A DNA stretch of 53,704 bases from Verrucomicrobiota bacterium (lineage in GTDB: Bacteria > Verrucomicrobiota > Verrucomicrobiia > Opitutales > UBA953), in assembly GCA_030834165.1 (NCBI GenBank), contig JAURFU010000006.1, positions 1 to 53,704 on the forward strand, read 5' to 3'. The notes below the pieces were generated by a model. It did not search any database and was not told the origin of the DNA. It saw only the letters and a program-made list of their open reading frames with translations. Of the stretch, positions 27,022-35,369 are shown piece after piece. A program made the translations under genes and the position numbers. The stretch's first letter is position 1. Each line of letters starts with the position of its first letter.

Positions 27022-27479
27022 GCCGCGTCGTCGACATCTCCGTCCGCCACGCGAAGACCAAGGTCTCCGCGGTGTCCGTGCGGCGCGTCGTCCACGCCCT
27101 GGACAAGCTGAAAGGGTATCGCTGTCCCGAGGGTTCGCTTTCCATCGCTTTCCTCGGCGACAAGGAGACCGCGAAGCTGCACGACGAATTCCTCGGCGAT
27201 CCGACCGTGACCGACGTCATCACGTTCGTCGGCGAGGAGCATCCGGGCGAGCCGTTCGCGGGCGAGATCTGCGTGAACATCGACCAGGCCCGCCGCGCCG
27301 CCAAGGAGCACGGCGTCACGCTCGCCACGGAGCTCCGCCTCTACGTCGCCCACGGCTGGCTGCACCTTTCGGGCCTGCGCGACGGCAACCGCAAGGAGGC
27401 CGCGGCGATGCGCGTCGGCGAGGCCGTGGCGGTCTCGCACCTCGACAAGCTCGGCGCCAAGCTCCGGGTCCGCGATTAA
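27018..27479 (+). CDS. ybeY: Endoribonuclease YbeY (rRNA maturation)
   Basis: 153 residues. YbeY signatures: [17 protein letters not shown] (54-70) and the metal site [11 protein letters not shown] (112-122). The usual motif is HGxLHLxGYDH; here the third ligand position is Asp122 instead of His. I recall the same Asp variant in Bacteroidota proteins, so it is probably a functional lineage form. YbeY takes part in 16S rRNA 3' maturation and ribosome quality control. It overlaps the HIT gene start-to-stop. Confidence 0.93.
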   Translation: MSRVVDISVRHAKTKVSAVSVRRVVHALDKLKGYRCPEGSLSIAFLGDKETAKLHDEFLGDPTVTDVITFVGEEHPGEPFAGEICVNIDQARRAAKEHGVTLATELRLYVAHGWLHLSGLRDGNRKEAAAMRVGEAVAVSHLDKLGAKLRVRD

Positions 27480-27522
27480 CGGACTCGCCCTCGGCTCCGT
27501 CCGCGTCCAATTTCCCCGCAGG

Positions 27523-28182
27523 ATGAAGCGCACCGTCATCATTCATTCCGGCGGGATGGACTCCACCGTGCTCCTGGCCCATCTCGTGGCCGAGGGCAGG
27601 GAAACGCACGCGCTTTCCGTCGATTACGGTCAGCGCCACCGTCGCGAGCTCGTGGCCGCGGCCGAGATCTGCGCTTCTTACAAGGTCCCGCACCGCGTCG
27701 CCGATCTCCGCGGCGTGACCTCCCTGTTCGGCGCCAACGCGCTCACCGACGCCCAGGTCGCCGTGCCCGAGGGGCATTACGAGGAGGCCAGCATGAAGGC
27801 CACCGTCGTGCCGAACCGCAACATGCTGCTCATCGCGACCGCCGCCGCCTGGGCGATGTCGCTCAAGGCTTCGTCCGTCGCCTATGGCGCCCACGGCGGC
27901 GACCATGCGATCTATCCCGACTGCCGTCCGGCCTTCGCCGACGCCCTCGACAAGGCCATCCGTCTCGCCGACTGGCACGAGGTCTCGCTCGAGCGTCCCT
28001 TCGTGGGCATGGACAAGGCCGCCATCGTGCGTCGCGGAGCCGAACTGGGCGTGCCTTTCGCGCTGACCTGGTCCTGTTATGTCGGCGGCGACAAGCACTG
28101 CGGCAAGTGCGGCACCTGCGTCGAGCGCAAGGAGGCCTTCCTTCGTGCCGGGGTCACGGATCCGACGCCTTACGCCGGGTAG
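27523..28182 (+). CDS. queC: 7-cyano-7-deazaguanine (preQ0) synthase QueC
   Basis: 219 residues. PP-loop HSGGMDST (8-15) and zinc-binding Cys185, Cys193, Cys196 and Cys199 ([16 protein letters not shown]). The family core [16 protein letters not shown] and [16 protein letters not shown] is present. QueC turns 7-carboxy-7-deazaguanine into preQ0 with ATP and ammonia. The upstream steps QueD and QueE are at 29913-31033, separated by two unrelated-looking genes. The FolE-type first enzyme is not in the window. Confidence 0.97.
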   Translation: MKRTVIIHSGGMDSTVLLAHLVAEGRETHALSVDYGQRHRRELVAAAEICASYKVPHRVADLRGVTSLFGANALTDAQVAVPEGHYEEASMKATVVPNRNMLLIATAAAWAMSLKASSVAYGAHGGDHAIYPDCRPAFADALDKAIRLADWHEVSLERPFVGMDKAAIVRRGAELGVPFALTWSCYVGGDKHCGKCGTCVERKEAFLRAGVTDPTPYAG

Positions 28183-28272
28183 GCTAATTCTCCTGATAAG
28201 AAGGCTTAAGACCCTCGGGGGTGGACGGCTTTTGATTTGAAGGCACTCGGCTTCGGCGGCTATTGGTTCTTC

Positions 28273-28674
28273 GTGTTCCGACGTTTCCACAAGCCGTTCG
28301 CCTGGCTCGCCCTCGTGGCGTGGCTGGCCGCGTCCGGCCTTTCGTGGGACCTCCTCCAAGTCGTCGCTTGGACGAAGATGTCGGTCGAGAACGCCGCGCA
28401 GCGCTCCGTCGGCGCCGCGGTTTCCAAGGCCCTCGCCGACGCCCCCTGCGCGATGTGCAAAGTCGCCCAGGACGGGCGTAAGCAGAGCGAGCAGCAGCCT
28501 CTGGCCAAGGAAGACGCCGTGAAGGCGAAGGCCAAGGCGGATGGTTCCGTCGACGTCCTGGCGGTCATCGCAGCCCATGATTTTCAAGGCCGGCGGCATG
28601 GTCGGCCTGAGGATGAAGTCAGCCTGACCCGCTTCAGCGAGGTGCCGGTCCCGCCGCCCCGCCTGCGCGGCTGA
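28273..28674 (+). CDS. Small membrane protein with a CxxC motif, unknown
   Basis: 133 residues from a GTG at 28273 (MFRRFHKPFAWLALVAWLAASGLSW); a TTG at 28237 would add 12 residues. One hydrophobic segment (about 8-30) acts as signal or anchor. The exported part has APCAMC (Cys59, Cys62) followed by a Lys/Gln/Glu-rich stretch and a C-terminal FSEVPVPPPRLRG. The layout recalls small copper-resistance-type proteins, but I do not recognise a family. It precedes an outer-membrane protein gene whose mature N-terminus is also Cys-rich, so they may work together, perhaps with a metal. That is inference. Confidence 0.6.
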   Translation: MFRRFHKPFAWLALVAWLAASGLSWDLLQVVAWTKMSVENAAQRSVGAAVSKALADAPCAMCKVAQDGRKQSEQQPLAKEDAVKAKAKADGSVDVLAVIAAHDFQGRRHGRPEDEVSLTRFSEVPVPPPRLRG

Positions 28675-28809
28675 TCACCGTTGCCGGTCGCGGTTAGTTC
28701 GGCCGGCGCGTGGCTCCATCCCTCCATCCAAGCCGCACCCTTGCTGCGCATCGTCGCCTGCGCGGGCCGCCACACCCGTCGCCGGCGACAGACACCCGAT
28801 AGCAACCAC

Positions 28810-29775
28810 ATGAATCCTTCCTTCCTCTCCGTCCGCGCTTCCCGCGCGACCTTGCTCACCCTCCTCGCGCTCGGCGTCTACACCGAGGCCCAGGCCTGCC
28901 CGTGCGGCTGCGTCCGCGTCTGCGTGGACAACCTCGCCGACCGTCCGTCCGCCGCCGCCAGTCCGTTCACCATCGACGTCCGTTATGACTACGTCGACCA
29001 GAACCGCCGCAACGATGACGCGCACGCCCACTTCTACGCGATCCATCGCAACATCACCAGCACGCTCGAGACCAGCCTCGGCGGCCAGGTCTGGTCGCTC
29101 GCGATCCCGCGCGTCGACCGCACGCTGCGGACGAACATCCTGCCGACGCTGGCGAATCCGAACCCCGTCAACACCAGCCAGGAGATCAGCGGCCTCGGCG
29201 ACATCGCGGTCTCGACCCGTTTCAAGTGGGCGGACTACACGGTCATCGCGGGCGTCAAGCTGCCCACCGGCGAGGATGACCTCACCCTGAACGTCTCACG
29301 TCGCTACCTGCAGCCCGGCACCGGCTCGACCGACCTCATGCTCGCCGTCCGCCGCGAATATTCCGCCGACGCGGACCATCCGTGGTTCTTCTGGCAGCTC
29401 GGCGCGCAAGGCGCGGTCGCTTACGACGCCAACTTCCGTCCGGGCACTTCGCTCACGGGTTCGGCCGGCGTGCGTCACGCCTGGACCCAGTCGCTGAACT
29501 TCTCGTTGCAGACCACCGCCATCCGGCAGTTCCGCGACAAGAACAACATGAACGCGGCGGGCTTCACCGCCTACGCGGAGGACCTCGAAAGCGCCGCGTT
29601 CTCCACGCACGTCGCCGCCGGGCTGACCTACCAGCTAGGGGCGAAGACCAGCGCCTATGTCTTCTACAGCACCCCGCTGAAGAACAACAACATGGCTGAC
29701 CGGCCGAACGGCACCCAGGTCAATCCGGTCCACTCCAGTCAGATCTGGTCCGTCGGCCTGTCGCACTCGTTCTGA
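28810..29775 (+). CDS. Outer-membrane beta-barrel protein with N-terminal Cys cluster
   Basis: 321 residues from the ATG at 28810. A signal peptide ends at EAQA (about 29). The mature start is CPCGCVRVC (Cys30, 32, 34, 38). The rest has alternating amphipathic strands (VRYDYVDQN, VSTRFKWADYTVIAGVKLPTG, SAYVFYSTPL) and ends in a terminal Phe (SQIWSVGLSHSF), the classic mark for barrel assembly. It resembles the phenol-degradation MetA-type transporter barrels. The Cys cluster could bind metal at the barrel's periplasmic end. Function unknown. A strong terminator follows at 29801. Confidence 0.8.
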   Translation: MNPSFLSVRASRATLLTLLALGVYTEAQACPCGCVRVCVDNLADRPSAAASPFTIDVRYDYVDQNRRNDDAHAHFYAIHRNITSTLETSLGGQVWSLAIPRVDRTLRTNILPTLANPNPVNTSQEISGLGDIAVSTRFKWADYTVIAGVKLPTGEDDLTLNVSRRYLQPGTGSTDLMLAVRREYSADADHPWFFWQLGAQGAVAYDANFRPGTSLTGSAGVRHAWTQSLNFSLQTTAIRQFRDKNNMNAAGFTAYAEDLESAAFSTHVAAGLTYQLGAKTSAYVFYSTPLKNNNMADRPNGTQVNPVHSSQIWSVGLSHSF

Positions 29776-29800
29776 TCTCGGGTCCGTTCCATCGCCTTCC

Positions 29801-29837
29801 GAGGCCTGCCGTAGAGGATGCGGCAGGCCTCCTTTTT
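29801..29837 (+). terminator. Rho-independent terminator
   Basis: A perfect 11-bp stem (gaggcctgccg at 29801-29811, complement at 29821-29831) with a nine-base loop, followed by ctttttgg. It is 25 bp after the outer-membrane protein stop and separates that gene from queD. Confidence 0.85.
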
Positions 29838-29912
29838 GGCCCATCGCGCCGGACGGGGGCCCGCATCTTCCTTGCGACCGGCCCTTCGTCCGTCCTATCT
29901 GCTGGTTGTCCC

Positions 29913-30347
29913 ATGTTCACCTGCAGCAAGACATACCGTGACATCCCGTTCGCCCATCGGCAGCATCGGCATGACGGACATTGCTCCTTCCTGCACGGCC
30001 ACAACTGGAGCATCGAGATCGAGTTCGGTTGCGAGCGCCTCGACGAGCGCGGTTTCGTGGTCGATTTCGGCGGCCTCGGTTTCCTGAAGGCCTGGATCGC
30101 CGAACACCTGGACCATGCCTGCCTTTTCGCGAAGGAAGATCCCGTCCGCGAGAAGCTGCTCCGCGACTACCCGAAGCTTTTCCGTCCGCTCGTCATCGAT
30201 TCCGTCTCCACCGAAGGCATCGCCCGGTTCCTGTTCGAGACCTTCGATCCGATGGTGCGCCAGGAGACCGGCGGTCGCGCCTGGGTCCGGCAGATCATCC
30301 TGCACGAGGACACCAAGAACAAGGCGAGCTACCAGCCGAAGGCGTGA
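29913..30347 (+). CDS. queD: 6-carboxy-5,6,7,8-tetrahydropterin synthase QueD
   Basis: 144 residues. Zinc ligands His15, His28 and His30 (FAHRQHRHDG...LHGHNW) and the catalytic Cys24 sit in the standard order; VVDFGGLGFL and the acidic HEDTKN near the C-terminus complete the family pattern. QueD makes carboxytetrahydropterin from dihydroneopterin triphosphate, the second step to queuosine and other 7-deazaguanines. queE begins two bases after its stop. Confidence 0.95.
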   Translation: MFTCSKTYRDIPFAHRQHRHDGHCSFLHGHNWSIEIEFGCERLDERGFVVDFGGLGFLKAWIAEHLDHACLFAKEDPVREKLLRDYPKLFRPLVIDSVSTEGIARFLFETFDPMVRQETGGRAWVRQIILHEDTKNKASYQPKA

Positions 30348-30349
30348 TC

Positions 30350-31033
30350 ATGGCCGACCTCTACCCCGTCAATGAGACGTTCCTCAGTTGGCAGGGGGAA
30401 GGGGTGCATCTCGGCCGCAAGGCCTTCTTCATCCGGCTGCAAGGTTGTCCGGTGAAGTGCGCTTGGTGCGACTCCGCTTCCACCTGGCATCCGCAGTTCG
30501 TCCCGAAGCAGGTCCGCAAGGCCTCCGCCGACGAGCTTGCCGCCGAAGCTTCGGACGCCCGTCCCGAGTTCGTGGTCCTGACCGGCGGGGAGCCATGCAT
30601 TCACGATCTTGCCCCTTTGCTCGCCGCCATGGCCAAGGCCGGGCTCAAGGTCCACCTGGAGACCTGCGGCGCCTATCCGCTCGCCGAAGGTTTCGCCTGG
30701 GTGACGGTCAGCCCCAAGTGGGCCAAGCCGCCTCTGGCGGAGACCCTTGCCCGCGCCGATGAGGTCAAGCTCATCGTCGAAGGCCCCGACAGCATCACCC
30801 GCTGGACCGAGGCCGTGGGCGGTAAGTGGCTCAGCCCCAACGTCTGGCTGCACCCCGAGTGGTCACGCCGGGCCGATCCGGAGGTCCTGAGGACGATCAC
30901 CGAGCAGGTGAAGCAGGGTGGGGCGCCTTATCGGGCGGGTTGGCAGGTCCATAAGCCTTATGCGGCCGACGCCTTGGACCCCCGCGCCCGTCCGCCGGCC
31001 CCCTTGGGCGGCGACGCCGGCAAGGGTTTCTGA
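30350..31033 (+). CDS. queE: 7-carboxy-7-deazaguanine synthase QueE (radical SAM)
   Basis: 227 residues from the ATG at 30350; the reading frame is open far upstream inside queD but that is a shadow. N-terminal [26 protein letters not shown] fits QueE, followed by the cluster motif CxxxCxxC (Cys33, Cys37, Cys40). [11 protein letters not shown] and LETCGA are the SAM-binding and substrate regions. QueE performs the ring contraction that makes CDG. It pairs with queD here and with queC upstream. The C-terminus ([18 protein letters not shown]) is an odd Pro/Gly tail. Confidence 0.95.
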   Translation: MADLYPVNETFLSWQGEGVHLGRKAFFIRLQGCPVKCAWCDSASTWHPQFVPKQVRKASADELAAEASDARPEFVVLTGGEPCIHDLAPLLAAMAKAGLKVHLETCGAYPLAEGFAWVTVSPKWAKPPLAETLARADEVKLIVEGPDSITRWTEAVGGKWLSPNVWLHPEWSRRADPEVLRTITEQVKQGGAPYRAGWQVHKPYAADALDPRARPPAPLGGDAGKGF

Positions 31034-31145
31034 GCAGGCCGAGGATGTCCGCCGGTCGGACGTCGACGCCTCCCCCGGAGACTATCTTCGCACGGGCACT
31101 TTTTTTGCTTCACACGGGGGCGGAACCCTCATTCAAAACGACCTC

Positions 31146-32303
31146 ATGAACCGACCTGCCGTGCTCGCTCTTGAAGATGGAACCATTCTTCGGGGCAGGG
31201 CGTTCGGGGCTTCGGCCACCCTCTGCGGGGAAGTCGTGTTCAACACCAGCATGACGGGCTACCAGGAGATCCTCACGGACCCTTCCTACTTCGGCCAGAT
31301 CGTCACCATGACGGCTCCGCAGATCGGCAACTACGGCGTGAACGAAGACGACTTCGAGTCCGCCCGCCCGCACGTCGCCGGTTTCGTCGTCCGCGACCTC
31401 TCGCCCGTCGTCTCGAACTGGCGCGCCACCACCGACCTCGGCGCCTGGCTCGCCAAGTATGGCATCCCCGGCATCGAAGGCGTCGACACCCGCGCCCTGA
31501 CCAAGAAGCTGCGCTCCGCCGGCGTGATGAAGGCCTGCCTCTCCACCGAAGGCATCAGCGACGAGGAAGCCCTCAGGCGCGCCCGCGCCTGGAGCGGCAC
31601 CGTCGGCGCCGACTTCGTCAAGGACGTCACCTGCAAGGCCCCTTATCATTTCAACGCCACGGCGGGCGGCTGCGAGGCCTTCACCGTCCCGGGCACGCAT
31701 CTCTACAAGGCCAAGGAGCGCTCCGCGAAATACCGTATCGCGGCCTATGACTTCGGCGCCAAGACCTCGATCTTCCGCCGCCTCGTCGCCGCCGGCTTCG
31801 ACGTCCACGTCTTCCCCGCCCGCACGCCGGCTTCCGAGATCCGCGCCTTCGATCCCGACGGCGTCTTCCTCTCCAACGGCCCCGGCGACCCCGCCGCCCT
31901 GAAGTACGCCCATGAAGCCGTGGCCGACCTCATCAAGACCTACCCGGTCTTCGGCATCTGCCTCGGCCACCAGATCATCACGCACGCCATCGGCGCCTCG
32001 ACCTACAAGCTGAAGTTCGGCCACCGCGGCGGCAATCAGCCCGTCAAGAACATCGAGGAGGGCCGCGTGGCCATCACCGCGCAGAACCACGGCTTCGCGT
32101 CCACCCGCGAGGAGCTCGAGCGCTGCGGCGCCGTCGTCACCGAGGTCAACCTCAACGACGACACCGTCTCCGGACTACGCCTCAAGGACAGGCCCGTCTT
32201 CTCCGTCCAGTATCACCCGGAAGCCGGCCCCGGCCCGAACGACGCCGACGTCCTTTTCGATCGGTTCTACGACGTCATCGCCCGGAGCAAGGCGGCCAAA
32301 TAA
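31146..32303 (+). CDS. carA: Carbamoyl-phosphate synthase small subunit
   Basis: 385 residues from the ATG at 31146. CarA features: [16 protein letters not shown] at the N-terminus, [42 protein letters not shown], then the glutaminase domain with Cys in GICLGHQI (about 273) and the His-Glu pair in QYHPEA. It releases ammonia from glutamine for carbamoyl phosphate, used in arginine and pyrimidine synthesis. carB is not adjacent; a lipoprotein gene follows instead. The 112-bp leader contains a run of seven T and a TTCACAC element; no riboswitch was recognised. Confidence 0.97.
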   Translation: MNRPAVLALEDGTILRGRAFGASATLCGEVVFNTSMTGYQEILTDPSYFGQIVTMTAPQIGNYGVNEDDFESARPHVAGFVVRDLSPVVSNWRATTDLGAWLAKYGIPGIEGVDTRALTKKLRSAGVMKACLSTEGISDEEALRRARAWSGTVGADFVKDVTCKAPYHFNATAGGCEAFTVPGTHLYKAKERSAKYRIAAYDFGAKTSIFRRLVAAGFDVHVFPARTPASEIRAFDPDGVFLSNGPGDPAALKYAHEAVADLIKTYPVFGICLGHQIITHAIGASTYKLKFGHRGGNQPVKNIEEGRVAITAQNHGFASTREELERCGAVVTEVNLNDDTVSGLRLKDRPVFSVQYHPEAGPGPNDADVLFDRFYDVIARSKAAK

Positions 32304-32314
32304 GCCGCCCCGTC

Positions 32315-32854
32315 ATGGCTGCCCGCTCCCTCGCAGCCTTCTGCCTCGCGCTCGCCCTGGGCGGCTGTTCCCTTCTTCCGCCCTCGGCCGAGGAACGCGT
32401 CTTCATGCTCATCGAGGACGCCGCGGACGGACGCGCGACCGATGGGCGCTATCATAACGTCGACCCTGTCGACGAAGCCAGCATCGCGCTGTTCATCTAC
32501 GTCGAAGAGTGGCTGGACGTGAACGGCGAGGCGGTGCTGGAAGTCCTGCCTGGTCCGGTGTCGCGGGAAGGATCCTTTCGTTTCACGCGCACGGCCGACG
32601 GGAGCGTGACCTACCTCATCAGCCACGGCTGGCCTGGGCCGCAGGTGCGTTCGCGGGTCCTCCGGCCGGCCCCGGGTTCGTCGATCACCCTGCTGGGCTG
32701 GTCCGACCTCCTGCCTTGGGAGCAGCTCGGCGGCGTCTGCGTGATCACCACGCCCCGGGAGATGGCCGACGAGGAGAACCACCCGTGCAAGCAGGCGTTC
32801 GTCTTCAAGGTGACGGCACCGCGCCGGGGCTCAGAGCTCGACCTGCATCCCTAG
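32315..32854 (+). CDS. Putative lipoprotein, unknown function
   Basis: 179 residues. The N-terminus MAARSLAAFCLALALGGCSLL is a lipoprotein signal with lipobox LGGC, so Cys18 would be acylated. The mature part has no family I recognise; it contains VFMLIEDAADG, FIYVEEWLDVNGE and a late Cys pair (GVCVITTP, HPCKQ) that could form a disulfide in the periplasm. It begins 11 bp after carA. Its last 24 bases overlap the 3' end of convergent kup, so the two transcripts must be antisense at their ends. Confidence 0.75.
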   Translation: MAARSLAAFCLALALGGCSLLPPSAEERVFMLIEDAADGRATDGRYHNVDPVDEASIALFIYVEEWLDVNGEAVLEVLPGPVSREGSFRFTRTADGSVTYLISHGWPGPQVRSRVLRPAPGSSITLLGWSDLLPWEQLGGVCVITTPREMADEENHPCKQAFVFKVTAPRRGSELDLHP

Positions 32855-34861
32855 TTCGACCACGCGGCCGGGCGGCAGGTTGAAGTAGGCCGTCGCCGAG
32901 AGGGAATTGCGGTTCAGCACCTCGAAGAGCTTCTCCTGGACCGCGTTGAGCGAGAAGCCGGTGGTCGCCCGTACGATGGTCTCGCGGCTCAGGAAGTAAG
33001 TGGTCTCGAGCTCGTTGGGGCTGATGCCGAGTTCCTGGTAGGCCGCCCGGAGGACGGGGAAGACGTCCTGCTTCTCGCGGAAACCGAAGCGGCCTGTCAC
33101 GCTCAGCACGGACGGGAATTCCTCGTGACTGTCTACCTTGCAGAACTTCGGCCCCCGGGTCTGGAAACTCACCCGGTCGGCCTCGGGGACGATGGCCCGG
33201 TCCTCGTCGACCTTCAGCGTCACCACGATGATGTGGTCGTGGAGGGCGCGGTTGTGCTTGAGGTTGTGGGCGAGGGCCATCGGCACGGACTTGGTGGAGC
33301 CGGCCAGATAGACCGCGGTGCCCTTGACGCGCGCGAACTTGCCGGCCACGAAGCGGTCTTCGACGCTGTCCAGGAAGTTCTCGAAGTCGCCGGCCGCCTC
33401 GCCCTCGGTCATCTTCTGCTTCATGGCGATGCGGCCTTTGTTCCAGACGGCCATGAGGTAGTACACCACGACGCCGACCAGCAGGGGGAGCCAGCCGTTG
33501 GGGAGGACCTTGTGCGCGTTGCCCAGCACGAAGAGCACTTCCAGCAGGATGAACGGGGTGAGCAGGGCGTAGGCGCCGGCGGACGGGATCCGGAGCTTGT
33601 GACGCAGGTACTGGCCGAAGAGGATCGTCGTCACCAGCATCGTCAGGCTGACCGCGATGCCGTAGGCGCTGGCCAGGTTCTCGGAGTTCTCATAGTGCAG
33701 GACGAGGTAGATGGAGCCGGCCATGAGCAGCCAGTTGATGATCGGGACGTAGATCTGTCCGGATTCCTGATCGGAAGTCCGCTCCACGCGCATGCGCGGC
33801 AGGAAGTTCAGCTGGATCGCCTGCATCGTGATGGAGAACGCGCCCGCGATCAGGGCCTGGGAGGCGATGATCGCCGCGAGGGTGGCGATCACGACCAGAG
33901 GAATCTGGGCCCAGCCGGGAGCCATGTTGAAGAACGGGTTGAAGCCCGGCTCAAGCAGGGCTTCAGGGTGGGCGAGGGCCCAGGCGCCTTGGCCCAGGTA
34001 GTTCAGGATGAGGGCGGGGAAGACGATGAAGCACCAGGCGGCGCGGATCGGCTTCTGGCCGAAGTGGCCCATGTCGGCGTAAAGGGCCTCGGCCCCGGTG
34101 ACGGAGAGGAAGACGGCGCCAAGGATGAGGATGCCGAGACCGGGGTGGGTGGTCAGCAGATGCAGGCCTTCCAAGGGGTTGAAGGCCCAGAGGATCTGTC
34201 CGAGCACCGCATGGTGGAAGGCGAGCGAAAGCACGCCGAGCCCGCCGATGACCGCGAACCAGACCATCGTGATAGGCCCGAAATACATGCCGACCCGTCC
34301 GGTCCCGATCTTCTGGAGCCAGAAGATGCCCGCGAGGATGAGCACGGCGGCGGTCGGGATGAAATACTTCAGGAAACCGGCCGACAAAGGACCGTGGAGG
34401 CGTTCGTTGGCCTCCTTGATGCCCTCGAGCGCGGACACCACGGAGATGGCGGGCGTGATGACCCCGTCCCCGTAGAGCAGGGCGGCGCCGAAGACGCCGA
34501 GGAGGACCAGGATGTTGCGATGCTTGCGCCGGCTGCGGTCCTTGTCCTTGGACGAAGCCAATGAGACCAAGGTCATGATGCCGCCTTCGCCGTCCTCATT
34601 GGCTTCCATGACCAGGAGCACGTATTTCACCATGACCACGAAGATCAGCGACCAGATGATCAGGGAAAGGATCGGCACGACCTGGGAGGCGCCGAGGATG
34701 TTGTTGTCGGCGTCCCGGACCCGCAGGCATTCCTTGAAGGCGTAGAGCGGGCTCGTCCCGATGTCGCCGAAGACCACCCCAAGGGCCGCGATGGTGGCGG
34801 CCAGGGTCAGCGGCTTGACAGGGGAGGAGCCTTCGGTCGGCTCCGGGTCGGACGTGCTCAT
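32831..34861 (-). CDS. kup: Potassium uptake protein Kup
   Basis: 676 residues, standard for Kup. The N-terminus carries ALGVVFGDIGTSPLYAF (about 27-43), then twelve predicted transmembrane helices, with LLYGDGVITPAISVVSALEG, SVTGAEALYADMGHFG and NYLGQGAW as recognised blocks. A cytoplasmic C-terminal domain follows (about 480-676). It imports potassium with protons across the inner membrane. The start codon is preceded by GTGTGAATAAC on its strand, shared with lpxC. Confidence 0.96.
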   Translation of the reverse strand: MSTSDPEPTEGSSPVKPLTLAATIAALGVVFGDIGTSPLYAFKECLRVRDADNNILGASQVVPILSLIIWSLIFVVMVKYVLLVMEANEDGEGGIMTLVSLASSKDKDRSRRKHRNILVLLGVFGAALLYGDGVITPAISVVSALEGIKEANERLHGPLSAGFLKYFIPTAAVLILAGIFWLQKIGTGRVGMYFGPITMVWFAVIGGLGVLSLAFHHAVLGQILWAFNPLEGLHLLTTHPGLGILILGAVFLSVTGAEALYADMGHFGQKPIRAAWCFIVFPALILNYLGQGAWALAHPEALLEPGFNPFFNMAPGWAQIPLVVIATLAAIIASQALIAGAFSITMQAIQLNFLPRMRVERTSDQESGQIYVPIINWLLMAGSIYLVLHYENSENLASAYGIAVSLTMLVTTILFGQYLRHKLRIPSAGAYALLTPFILLEVLFVLGNAHKVLPNGWLPLLVGVVVYYLMAVWNKGRIAMKQKMTEGEAAGDFENFLDSVEDRFVAGKFARVKGTAVYLAGSTKSVPMALAHNLKHNRALHDHIIVVTLKVDEDRAIVPEADRVSFQTRGPKFCKVDSHEEFPSVLSVTGRFGFREKQDVFPVLRAAYQELGISPNELETTYFLSRETIVRATTGFSLNAVQEKLFEVLNRNSLSATAYFNLPPGRVVELGMQVEL

Positions 34862-34989
34862 GGAGAGTTATTCACACTGACAGCTCCCAGGGGGTAATCA
34901 AAGCCAATCGGGGATGCTGGGGCTTGCCTTTTTGTCACATTAACGCATTTCCAGACCTTGGTTCGCCCTCTTTCCAAATAATACGAACA

Positions 34990-35340
34990 ATGAATATCAT
35001 CCAAACTGCTGTCATTCAGGGACTAGCGCAGGCTCAACCTGCCGCCGGTGCGCCCCAGGCCGAGCAAGGGGGCGGCTGGACCATCCTGATCATGTACGCG
35101 CTCCTTTTCGTGGGCATGTACTTCCTGCTCTTCGCGCCCCAGCGCAAGCGCCAGAAGGAGCTCGAAAAACTGCAGTCCGAACTTTCCGTCGGCGATAAGG
35201 TCCTCGCCGCGGGCGGCATCTACGGTCGCGTCGTCTCCATCAAGGACGATCGCATCACCCTCGAGCTCGATTCCGGTCGTCTCGTCGTCCACAAGTCCGC
35301 CATCATGGGCAAGGATGTCGACGCCGTCGTCCAGGCCTGA
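34990..35340 (+). CDS. yajC: Sec translocase accessory subunit YajC
   Basis: 116 residues from the ATG at 34990. One transmembrane helix (about 32-48: ILIMYALLFVGMYFLLF), then the YajC signature APQRKRQKELEKLQSELSVGDKVLAAGGIYGRVVSIKDDRITLEL. YajC associates with SecDF in the inner membrane. secDF follows after 29 bp, the usual arrangement. Upstream is the divergent spacer to kup (128 bp); a TAATAC-like -10 near 34978 is possible but weak. Confidence 0.96.
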   Translation: MNIIQTAVIQGLAQAQPAAGAPQAEQGGGWTILIMYALLFVGMYFLLFAPQRKRQKELEKLQSELSVGDKVLAAGGIYGRVVSIKDDRITLELDSGRLVVHKSAIMGKDVDAVVQA

Positions 35341-35369
35341 GGTATCCACCCCCAACCGACCCTGACACT

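Noticed and set aside
27480-27522. Possible preQ1 riboswitch upstream of queC
   Set aside because: The space is only 43 bp and no pseudoknot-type motif was seen.
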